Source: Rhipicephalus microplus
Lineage: Eukaryota; Arthropoda; Arachnida; Ixodida; Ixodidae
Length of the DNA stretch: 64,000 nt
Direction: 5' to 3'
NCBI RefSeq assembly: GCF_043290135.1
Contig: NC_134710.1
Coordinates: forward strand, 315,950,116 to 316,014,115
Position 1 is the stretch's first letter, and every line of letters begins with the position of its first letter. This document shows positions 56,122-64,000 of this stretch, piece by piece. The position numbers and the translations under genes are program-made. The notes under the pieces were generated by a model. It was not told where the DNA came from and searched no databases. It saw only the letters and a list, made by a program, of their open reading frames with translations.

Positions 56122-56528
56122 TGCCACGTTCCATATCCAAAGTTTTTGTTATCGTCCGAAAACACCACACGATTCTCAGCGCAAACCGTGCCTGCAGTTT
56201 TCGAGAAGGTTCCGGACTGTAGTAGATCATTTCGATAAGATCACGCCCTTTGTGCGAACGGTACAGATTGTTCTGGAACCTACGCCACCGCCAGCAATAA
56301 CGCTAGAACATTCGACAGCAAGAGTATAAATGCCGACGCGCTTCGCCGCTTGTCAGTTGTTGATCGAAGGCCGACGCTCCGTTCGCCGCTATCAGTCCGA
56401 GACGGCTATCTGTGCAAGACTACTGCTGTAATTGGACTTTCCGTTTACCGGGCGCAGGTTCGCCCAAATAAACAGTTAAATCCCAACACGAAGTCTCCTG
56501 TCTTCGGCCACGTCACGACCCCGTGACA
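56122..56528 (+). mobile_element. Ty3/gypsy 3' LTR (407 bp)
   Basis: It has the same length and ends as 54051-54457. I count roughly ten differences by eye (about 2-3%), which suggests the pair is not brand new. TATAAA lies at 56325-56330. The polypurine tract AGAGGGGGGCAA lies immediately upstream. Confidence 0.9.
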
Positions 56529-57258
56529 ATATTGTGAATTTATATTTATTGAGTGACCAATAAAGCAACGTGACAAATAGAAGAATTTATTGACATGTTC
56601 ACAATTAAAGTTTGAGAGCAACAGCATCAATCCAATATTCAATATCAAGCACATGATAACAGCACAAACACAGCCGGAAGACTGTTGTTCCTTAATTGCG
56701 CGTATTTTACTAGTATCTGGAGATATGAACAAACTAAGTTGGCAGGCAAACAAACTTTCAGAATGAATCAATTGCACAGCATGCATTCTGCAAAATGTGT
56801 ACATGCATACCCTGCATGAAAATCAACAACCATATAATCATCGCAACTCCCAATAAAAATCCAAGAAAAGAACTGACACACCATAAAACACCTTTACGAG
56901 CAACAACAGTTGTTGAAGAGCAAATCTAGATAAATTTAAAGGATGGTTAAATGTTAGAAAGCTTCGTGAAAATTTCACCACTGCAAGGTATTGCCAAAAA
57001 GCAATGCTTGACACAGTGTTGTGCTTTATTGATGCCTCCTACAAAGTAAAAATTTCATGGCATAGACATATTTTGCAGAAACAATACAAAAGCAATCAAT
57101 AACTTCTTGATATCAAAATATAATTGAGAAGCCACAAATAATCACTTTGTAGTCTAAATCTCATCAGATATTTGCAGGCACTAAATAAATATAGAGGACA
57201 GCACAACGAATTTTTTACAAGGCTTATCTCCAGTTGTATTGTGTCATGGTAACCGATG
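56529..57258. other. AT-rich intergenic DNA
   Basis: Nothing was recognised between the gypsy LTR and the nuclease-gene exon. Open frames here are AT-driven. Confidence 0.45.
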
Positions 57259-57259
57259 T

Positions 57260-57457
57260 CTATGCGTGGATTAGTTTCTTAATGTAAAAGCTGAAATCAA
57301 AGTTCTCATGAACAGTCATAGACTGTTTAAGAAATGCTTCATCTCGCTGTACCACAATCGCAATGCTTTGCCCAGACAAGTACACAAAAAAGACGCATCG
57401 GCTTGTATTTGTCACATACATTGCGACTTGAACTTTGGTATAATACTGGTGACGTTT
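57260..57457 (-). CDS. YqaJ C-terminal segment
   Basis: The frame reads KRHQYYTKVQVAMYVTN, then VFFVYLSGQSIAIVVQRDEA and FYIKKLIHA, with TAG at 57262-57260. An acceptor (GGCTTAAG) lies just upstream at about 57458. The stop is a plausible natural C-terminus. Confidence 0.65.
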   Translation of the reverse strand, partial: KRHQYYTKVQVAMYVTNTSRCVFFVYLSGQSIAIVVQRDEAFLKQSMTVHENFDFSFYIKKLIHA

Positions 57458-59924
57458 CTTAAGCCTAAGCTCACCGCCTTTATTACTTTATTAAAAATAT
57501 AGTTAACAAAGCTCATTTTATGGTCCTCATCGATCAGCATGTAGTCTTTTTCTCGAGAACGGACACTTTATCTCAAGAAACACAGTTTCGTCGCCACTCT
57601 TGCACTCTCCATCATGGCTGGCACAGAGCCACGGCTGCTTCAGGCTCACTATTTGTCCGACCTGCGTTTAGATCTCACACCATTACGCAACTTTCCATAC
57701 ACACTCCTATTTCATTCTCAGTGAACAAGCAATAAGCACAAATGGGACCATAAAAATTCATGCACAGTTGTAGCACAGCTATCCCTACTCTGAGTCACAA
57801 TTACAAAATAAAATTAGAAAGGAATGAAGGAACATTGCATTATATATTTTTGCAAGGCATGAATTCTCTTAATCTTGGCATTTCGCGGAGTGAAAAAATA
57901 CTGCACCTGCTATTAGTACTGAGCCTTGTAAAATTAGAGTACTTTCTGTATAATACCTTGATGACAAATTTTGTCTTTGTTTATATCATCATGTGAAAAA
58001 AACTACTTGGGGAACTATTCCTGAAGCTTAAGGTTATGGCATTTCAATGTATTCAAAAAGATATATCCTTATTTTGAGCATGTGGAAATGTGAATACGGC
58101 ACAGTTACTTGGGACTGCTTTCCAGAGGCACCAAATGTATCACATTGGTTTAATAGCATGCAAGCTAGAAAAGTTGACTTGAACCATTGTGATCTACTTT
58201 CTTGCTTCACTTGACTGCAGAGAGAGAGAAAGAGAAGGACGAGATCAGGAAGGAAGGAGTAGGTATTGTGATTTGCACCTGTCTCCCACCCATAGGTCAG
58301 CCAACTCCCTCATGAGTCGACTGACTCGGACTCACTCAGACTTTGATCGAGTCGTGAGTCTGAGTGAGTGAGTACGGGCGAGTAATATTTTGTTGAGTCT
58401 GAGTCCAAGTCGTGCAAGATATATTTCTTGAATGAGTCTGAGTGAGTTCAACTTGTTTTTTCCATCCTATGCTTGCAAAACATATGTGCAAGCACACAGT
58501 TACTGCTCGAGCCAAGATTTGTTGGGTTAAAATGAACTGACACAGCTGTTTATGCCAACATGTCATCAAGAAATGATGTCCCCTAATGTAACCTTTACTG
58601 ATTAGCTGTGTCACGTAGTAACATGATAAAATACTCATGTACTCTGTGTCATTTGAAACACGGTTCTTCATATACATAACTACAAGTTAAGGTTACTTAT
58701 GTTATACAACACATTTAGAGATATAACAATTACAATAATTTCTAGTTTGCTAGGATGTCTCTCTGAAATATTGTAACAGCTGCTGTGGTAAGAAAACCTC
58801 CACATGCTTAACTCACCTCATCAACTGACATAGGAGCTTTCTGCTTCTTTCCTTGCCTCAGCTTCTGTGCTTATCCCTAAAGTACGAAAAGCAATCAGTT
58901 GTAATAATAATGTTAAGAACAATTCTTTGTGAGCGTGAGCGTGTGCAAACAATAGTGAACATGCGTTACCATCCAAAAGTGGCTTTCCATTCGAAGGCTT
59001 TCTGCGAAGAAAGTGTCCAGGAGTCTCAAGTGCAGCCTACGAGCCACAACTCTATGGGCAATTGACATCGACAAACATATTCTCCGCTCTTTGGACCACG
59101 TATGTAAATGTAGAGGCCTTAAAATTGGAACTTTCTTTTCTGCATGTTGATCATCACAATCGCCGATCCAAAAAACACACAACTCAAACATTTTTTTACT
59201 ATATTTGCCAAGAGAACACGAGGAGGTATACCTTACACATCTTGCCTGTTTCACTGTGCTGAGAGCGATTTCTTCAGCACCTTCCTGACTGAGCATAACA
59301 CCGGACAAGAAGTGTCGCTCTGCAAGTGACATGAGATCCACTTGTTGGCAGCGTGAAAGCCTGATTGGGGTTGCTGTCTTAAGCTGAGAAGTCATCACAA
59401 TATAAACAGGCATCCTGCTGTCCAAAGTACAAACTTCTTGCAAGCTTGATAGTTCTGCGGCCTTGCACACCTCATTCAGTGAACTGGCAAGGATAGACTT
59501 CACTCCTTTGTCAACCATAATGAGGGCAGCAAGCTCTTGTATTTGATTTTGTGGTGACGCAATTGCAGGAAAGTGGCCCTATGCATACGAAGGCGGTATT
59601 CTGCTTGGCCTTGATCCACCTAAAAAAAACTTCTTTGTCATCTGGTTCGAAAAGTCCATGCATAAATTTACGCCAACAAAGTGGGAAGGGTCTGCCTAAT
59701 GAACATAAAAAATACAGGAGGAACGTAAGACCAAACAGTTCTTCAATAGACTCGTTGGCATCAATGTCAAGCTTTGACGAATGGCCGCATGCCTGTGGCT
59801 GCTCTGTGCATGAAGTTTGCTGTACTTCATTTATGATCACGGCTACAGTGGCTACGTGCTTGCATGTGCCACGGCACCCAGCCTTGCAGGTGCATTTTGC
59901 AATTACAATGCGTCGATAAGACAA
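57260..59924 (-). CDS. SWIM zinc-finger and YqaJ-type nuclease gene, partial
   Basis: Four minus-strand segments fit one protein. 59924-59735: IAKCTCKAGCRGTCKHVATV, a SWIM finger (CxC...CxH). 59530-59238: LAALIMVDKGVKSILASSLN and LSQEGAEEIALSTVKQA, the lead-in to YqaJ, ending near a GTAAGG donor. 57637-57527: PWLCASHDGE then ETVFLEIKCPFSR, with the catalytic Asp and the ExK of the lambda-exonuclease/YqaJ fold. 57457-57260: HQYYTKVQVAMYVTNTSRCV, the YxxQxQ core, then a C-terminal FYIKKLIHA and stop. SWIM-YqaJ proteins are common, multicopy and often mobile-element-like in invertebrates. The expected role is DNA cleavage or end resection. Exon joints are not all resolved and the 5' part is missing, so it may be inactive. 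Confidence 0.65.
57527..57637 (-). CDS. YqaJ catalytic segment
   Basis: PWLCASHDGE supplies the Asp, and VFLEIKCPFS supplies Glu and Lys. The spacing is normal for the family. A stop after KRLHADR at 57527 implies a splice donor shortly before it. Confidence 0.7.
   Translation of the reverse strand, partial: QPWLCASHDGECKSGDETVFLEIKCPFSRKRLHADR
58290..58450. repeat. ACTC/GAGT minisatellite inside the SWIM-YqaJ gene span
   Basis: CATGAGTCGACTGACTCGG, then ACTCACTCAGACTTTG, then a switch to GAGTCTGAGTGAGTGAGT and GAATGAGTCTGAGTGAG. It is the same family as at 11940 and 38095. Confidence 0.7.
59238..59530 (-). CDS. YqaJ lead-in segment
   Basis: The frame reads KSILASSLNEVCKAAELSSL, then TPIRLSRCQQVDLMSLAERH and EGAEEIALSTVKQARC, and ends near GTAAGG at about 59237. 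The open frame continues to 58913, but that part looks intronic. Confidence 0.5.
59735..59924 (-). CDS. SWIM-domain segment
   Basis: Cys-x-Cys at CTCKAG and Cys-x-His at CKHVA fit the SWIM consensus. QTSCTEQPQACG follows, then an acidic linker (ANESIEELFG). Its upstream edge coincides with the end of a fold-back repeat at 59920. Confidence 0.7.
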
Positions 59925-60065
59925 TAGTTATAGCGCGAGAACAAAACGACGACACAGAGACATGAAGGACACGAAGAACACGAGCATCTCTGTGTAGTCG
60001 TTTTGTTCTCGCGCTATAACTATCGTCATGCCATACCAACTAGCCCAAGCTGCCACACTTCTAAG
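59920..60065. mobile_element. Penelope-type fold-back terminus
   Basis: A 31-bp arm at 59920-59950 (core ATAGTTATAGCGCGAGAAC) pairs with 59997-60027 (core GTTCTCGCGCTATAACTAT) with one mismatch. The loop contains GACACAGAGACATGAAGGAC. The right flank TGCCATACCAACTAGCCCA followed by AGCTGCCACACTT recurs at other copies at 62-63 kb. Confidence 0.75.
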
Positions 60066-60179
60066 CGTCGATGAGAGGTGAGCTGCAGAGCAACGTCGGC
60101 AGAATATAAAGGGATGCACGTAACATGCACGACAAAACTCATTGCGCGCAGACACATAACACACCTCTGTCAAGTACTC

Positions 60180-60775
60180 TGGTAATCTGTTTCGTTAGAA
60201 GTATTCATCAATGTATGGCAAGAGTACAAATTTAGAGCCGACACGCACCATATATACGCAGTAACCCTTGCACGGTTTGTTTCAAATGCCCTCCCCCGCT
60301 TGTTAGATATTCCTATTTTATGGCATGAACTGCCCCGCTTAGGTATACGTGGAATTTTTTTCAAGCGCCTGACGTCTCTTCGATATATTTTTTAATGTTT
60401 TGCATAGCACTTCGGCGGCTTTCGTTGGCGCATCCGTACGTGCGCACGTGATGCGGCTGGTTTCAGTTTGGTCATTTAGCTGGTTATCGCTTCTCGAGCC
60501 CTCAAGGCTGATGGCTCGCTTCTTATGTGTTAAAGGGTGACCGCTTCCGACTCTCTCGTTTATTGCTCTTCGGGGCGCGATTACATCTGTTTCCGTGTGG
60601 CGCTAAATTACACAAAGGACGCCGCCCTGCTTGCGTTTCTTGTTTTGGGGACTCTGAAAAACTAATACCGTCTGGTTGGCGATAAGATGAAGGATTGTTA
60701 ATGTGTTTTTTCTCGTTTTTCCTTCAGAAGAGAAACATAACCACACAGTTTTTTTTTTCGTGTGCTCCCCCACAC
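60180..60775. other. Gene-free stretch before the LINE
   Basis: There is no supported gene. Part of this may be the decayed upstream body of the LINE that becomes readable at about 60780. Confidence 0.35.
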
Positions 60776-60779
60776 AGTT

Positions 60780-62040
60780 CGCTTATGCTACGAAGGGGGG
60801 TCAGGCAAGGCGACCCGCGCTCGCCTGCCCTTTGCGTGCTCGCTTTTGAGCCGCTTGTGCAGAGACTGTCTGGCGACAGCAGGCTCTGTCAGTTCTCCCC
60901 CCCCCCCCCCAGTCACGCTGTTTGCTTGCGCGAATGACTTGTCTATTGTCATACGAGACGAGGCAACCGTTTGCACCGTTCTGGGGGTTTTAGACGAGTA
61001 CTGCGAGGCGAGCGGCGCACGTGTTAATCGGTCGAAACGTGCAGTAATGTACTTAAACTCAGCTCCAACGAGCGCGCAGCCCGTACACGGCTTACCCGTG
61101 AAGGCGAGGCTGCGTATCCCAAGTTTCCACTTCAAACCGTGAGGCCTGATTCCTGAAAACTGGCAGATAGCTGAAGATAAGCTAGAAGCCAGAATTCAGG
61201 AGCTCGGCGCGCTCTCTTGTCCGCTGACTGCAAGGGTAACAATCGTAAGATCATTACTCTTTTCGTTTTTAACTTACGTGGCTTGTGTTATGCCGGCCAC
61301 GAGTCGAACCAAGAAGTGCTGGGAACAGACTCTCTTTGGCTTTCAATGGAGTGGTTCATGTATTTACGTGGGGCGTCGGGTCCTGAAGTTGCCCAGAGAT
61401 CGGGGAGGACTTGGAATTCCCGACCTGGGTCTCAAGGCCAAAGCCTTTCACGTCACATGGACCCGTGTAGCATTAGACTTGGACATGAAACTCACTCGAA
61501 GCTTCGCGTCGTTCTTCCTTAGCACGAGTTTGCGGCAGCTGGCAGCAGGCGCCCTCTCTCACTGCGTGCCCCGCGCGGGAACACTGTCAGCTTTTACGCG
61601 AGCGCGGCTATGACACTCGCGGAGAAACAGCGCGTCGATCCAGCGTACGACGTATTCGAGGTGCAACTCCAAGAGTTATTTGATTTGGTAACCCCGCCTC
61701 TGTCCGAGCACTACAAGATGTTTGACCTGTCCCTGCACAAGCCGAACTATTATCTCATCAGTGCCAGTTTTCTCGACGGCAGGCGGGCTTCTTTTATGTA
61801 CCGTCTGCCAGTGTTGTGCAGTCATTTCACGACAGACATCCAGCGAGATGTTTGTTCTTTTTTGTCGAAGTTGAGAGAGCCCGGTTCATATCTTCCGAGA
61901 GTGCGCTCTTACAAAAGCCCTACTCTGAAAGATAGCCATCTTATTTGAGCTCCCGAGAGTGTCATATCCCACGGTGAGCTATTTAAATCCGCTCCCTTTT
62001 CACGCGGTCAACCAGTTTGTGCTTCTTCTCGTCAAGTGCC
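60780..62040 (+). pseudogene. LINE reverse transcriptase C-terminal half, broken
   Basis: The first readable block is RRGVRQGDPRSPALCVLAFE (palm domain GxxQGDPLSP). The active-site box is degraded to LFACANDLS where YADD is expected. GARVNRSKRAVMYLNSAP, PENWQIAEDKLEARIQELG, PRDRGGLGIPDLGLKAKAFH and a long C-terminal tail follow. The frame shifts at a run of about 13 C at 60898-60910, stops at 61140, and shifts again near 61605. The damaged catalytic box and the breaks make it inactive. The clade is uncertain, possibly L1/Tx1-like. Confidence 0.75.
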
Positions 62041-62089
62041 TATACCAAGAAGTGTGGCAGCTTGGGCTAGTTGGTAAGGCATGACGATA

Positions 62090-62660
62090 GTTATAGCGCG
62101 AGAACAAAACGACGACACAGAGACAAGAAGGACACGAGCTCTAACTTACAGCTGATTTTATTGCGGAGAGCACGAAAATATATAGATGAGACAGTAACCA
62201 TGTTAAAAAAACCATATGGCACAAAGAGCAAAACATGAGTAAGAGAAAAAACAAAAACAAAAAACAAAAGCACAGAAAAAAGCAAAGAAAAGTCTATAAG
62301 GAAACGAAACAGAAAAGGAAAGATAATATAACTACTTGCGCGCACCGAAACCTTCGAGGAACCTTGGTTCCTTCTCGGACAGAGACACGGAGGGCTTGCT
62401 AATGCAGAACATCTGTTCTCGTGTCATCTGCGTGGCCTCGACAATGACTCGGGTGCGCTCATCTTTGTGCTCTTACAGCGTCGCTGTGTCCTTGAAAAGG
62501 GGCACGCAGTTTAACTCAGTTCAGTGCTGAGCAAGAAAACCATCTTTCCCGTTTCTAACATTGTTAGCGTGTTCTCTCAGTCGATCGTTCAGACACCTTT
62601 CGGTCGTTCCGACATAACAAGCACCGCATGAAAGGGGAGTCCTATGCCTATACCAAGTTT
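62090..62660 (-). pseudogene. Penelope-like element: GIY-YIG endonuclease end, 3' UTR and terminal repeat
   Basis: On the minus strand the frame reads PLSCGACYVGTTERCLNDRL followed by REHANNVRNGKDGFLAQH, then VIVEATQMTREQMFCISKPS and PRFLEGFGARK. CYVGxTxRxxxxRxxEH is the YIG half of the GIY-YIG nuclease with its Arg and His. Stops interrupt it at about 62521 and 62473. An AT-rich 3' UTR with AATAAA (about 62163) follows, then a terminal sequence ending CTCGCGCTATAACTATCGTC at 62090. No reverse transcriptase is present. The shared terminus ties the fold-back copies nearby to this family. Confidence 0.75.
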
Positions 62661-62844
62661 GGTTGGCGCGATGTGAGGCCGTTCAAGGAGGGGTCGTGCT
62701 AGTTCTTAACGAAGTACTTGTAAACGTACGGAAGGAAGTCTGTTTCCATCTCTTCCGTGAGTGGCCTCGCCTGGGCGCGAAAAAGATTTTCGAAGTCTGG
62801 CCCCGACCGGCAATGACCTGCAGCAAGTCTAAAGGGCAACTAAC

Positions 62845-63010
62845 CATGACGATAGTTATAGCACGAAAACAGAACAACGACAAAGAGACACGAGCACTAA
62901 CCTTCACAACGAGTTGGAAGTTAGCGCGCATGTCTTTTTGTCGTCGTTCTGTTCTCGCGCTATAACTATTGTCATGCCATACCAACTAGCCCACACTGCC
63001 ACACTTGTAA
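62845..63010. mobile_element. Penelope-type fold-back terminus
   Basis: CATGACGATAGTTATAGCAC (from 62847) pairs imperfectly with the inverse ending CTATAACTATTGTCATG at about 62978, over a stem of about 35 bp. The loop is about 60 bp. The CCATACCAACTAGCCCA flank follows. Confidence 0.75.
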
Positions 63011-63034
63011 GTTACGCCCGACAGCGCGTTTCCT

Positions 63035-63201
63035 TCGCAGTGTGGCAGCTTGGCCTAGTTGGTATGGTATGACGATAGTTATAGCGCGAGAACAAAACGA
63101 CGACACAGAGACAAGAAGGACGCGAAAGACACGAGCGCTCGTGTCTTTCGTGTCCTTCTTGTCTCTGTGTCGTCGTTTTGTTCTCGCGCTATAACTATCG
63201 T
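63035..63201. mobile_element. Penelope-type terminus with 130-bp near-perfect palindrome
   Basis: 63072-63201 is its own reverse complement except for one G/T pair (63122/63151). Its centre GAGC|GCTC lies at 63136/63137. The left flank AGTGTGGCAGCTTGG followed by CCTAGTTGGTATGG is the inverse of the flank seen at 60040 and 62990. There is no loop. Confidence 0.9.
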
Positions 63202-63424
63202 TTCCTTCGCACTCGGCGAGCACTCATGCAGCGCGGTTTCTTTACTTTTTGTTCAGCTGCTCTGTCCTCCTCTCTTCTACGGGGAATTGCAGTCTGTTTC
63301 CTGCTGCGCGCGCTTAGGTGGGCGCTCCCTCCTCCTGTTTTCTCCCGCTCCTCTCGCATGTCTTCTTTCCCCCTCGGCGCTGAACATGGAGGAAGGAAGT
63401 GGCGCCGAACTCGTTTCCTCCACT

Positions 63425-63465
63425 GACGATAGTTATAGCACGAGAACAGAACGACGACAAAGGGT
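63425..63465 (+). mobile_element. Penelope-type terminus, short fragment
   Basis: GACGATAGTTATAGCACGAG then AACAGAACGACGACAAAGG matches the other termini. It then breaks into unrelated sequence. Confidence 0.65.
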
Positions 63466-64000
63466 GTGTTCCAATACTCACCTTAGACGGCTAAATAGAC
63501 AGCTAAATGGACAGCGGCCATCTTAAGTCCCATTCCAATAGGTGACTGGTTAAAGAGCGAGGGATTGTGGGATGCACCGTGTGCTACCGGCTTCCGGTTC
63601 GAGAAGAGTAGACGACGGTGAACCGCTTCGCCGCAAGCCTCAGATTATTCGGGATTCGTGCGCGTGGTTGCCCGTTTACCCTCGTCCTGATAAACCATGA
63701 TCGGTTGTTGAGCCGTTGGCTGCTTCAACTCGAGCGTGAAAGGCAAACGCATGAATCGATTGCCACAAAAAGAAGAAAGAAAAAGTGAGGTGGACCGCGG
63801 CTGTGAAGAGAGCCACGGCGACAGGTAGCCTTTTAGTATACAAGGAACGTTAAATCCAGAGTGTGCGAAAAGAATTTTATCACAGATACATGTGTATTCC
63901 ACACTGAAAAAAGCTTACGTATGAATTTGCTGTGAATATTATATTGAGAAATAAACTGTCGCACAGGTGCGCCTAGCAAAGATCTTACGGGAACGCGCGG
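63466..64000. other. Intergenic at window end
   Basis: TAGACGGCTAAATAGACAGC and TAAATGGACAGC form a short internal duplication at about 63485-63515. No gene was recognised. Confidence 0.35.

Noticed and set aside
63059..63526. 155-codon frame and its minus-strand mirror across the 63 kb palindrome
   Set aside because: The frames exist because the palindrome reads the same on both strands. The translation (HRDKK...TSARVFRVLLVSVSSF) is repeat sequence, not a gene.
1..64000. CRISPR array, bacterial operon features, rRNA or true tRNA genes
   Set aside because: None was seen. The tRNA-like boxes found belong to SINEs, and the tandem repeats lack the repeat-spacer pattern of CRISPR.

Overview
This window looks like nuclear DNA from an ixodid (hard) tick, probably a metastriate such as Rhipicephalus or Dermacentor. 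It is a eukaryotic, AT-rich, intron-bearing region with very low gene density. The strongest lineage marker is a set of six tRNA-derived SINE copies that I recognise from memory as the tick family Ruka. Other tick-like repeats are a second tRNA-type SINE, fold-back Penelope-like termini and degenerate ACTC/GAGT minisatellites. No search was run. All family names rest on motifs read by eye.

Layout. 1-900: 3' end of a broken RTE-type LINE. 1.6-3.8 kb: SINEs and two long inverted repeats, one of which carries a short protein-like sequence on both arms. 4.0-21.7 kb, minus strand: a spread-out multi-exon gene (eight exons with mostly matching phases) resembling the 'SAMD3-like' proteins that begin with a PB1/ubiquitin-like fold. 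Two of its exons run into in-frame stops. 22.2-24.7 kb, plus strand: a degraded transposase-like gene with an N-terminal C2H2 finger, starting about 590 bp from the first exon of the minus-strand gene, head to head. 24.8-26.2 kb: a Ty3/gypsy Gag relic with a zinc knuckle. 26.9-28 kb: unrecognised minus-strand coding-like segments. 29-29.7 kb: a direct repeat around a Ruka copy. 31.0-32.8 kb: five tandem copies of a satellite of about 374 bp, four of them arranged as A-B-A-B dimers. 35.8-36.0 kb: a BEL/Pao integrase fragment. 38-41 kb: minisatellite, a perfect hairpin and fresh short tandem duplications.

41.2-44.0 kb holds the best intact gene. It is one long exon coding a leucine-rich-repeat protein of the ribonuclease-inhibitor/NLRC3 type with an F-box-like C-terminus, preceded by a good 3' splice site. 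44.5-50 kb is tandem repeats, a SINE, MITE-like repeats, a LINE tail and a small two-exon minus-strand gene candidate. 51.6-52.6 kb: a possible solo LTR and a LINE 3' end. 53.7-56.5 kb: a Ty3/gypsy element with two 407-bp LTRs whose interior has collapsed into one open frame joining a short leader to the end of RNase H plus integrase. Half of a second element lies in tandem and shares an LTR. 57.3-59.9 kb, minus strand: a SWIM zinc finger plus YqaJ-type nuclease gene, abutted at its 5' side by a Penelope-like fold-back. 60.8-62.0 kb: a broken LINE. 62.1-63.5 kb: a Penelope-like GIY-YIG fragment with a cluster of fold-back termini, including a nearly perfect 130-bp palindrome.

The main story is mobile-element turnover. 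The most promising candidates for something undescribed are the head-to-head SAMD3-like/transposase pair, which may be two genes of one large transposon, the LTR-flanked integrase-only derivative, and the Penelope-type fold-back cluster.
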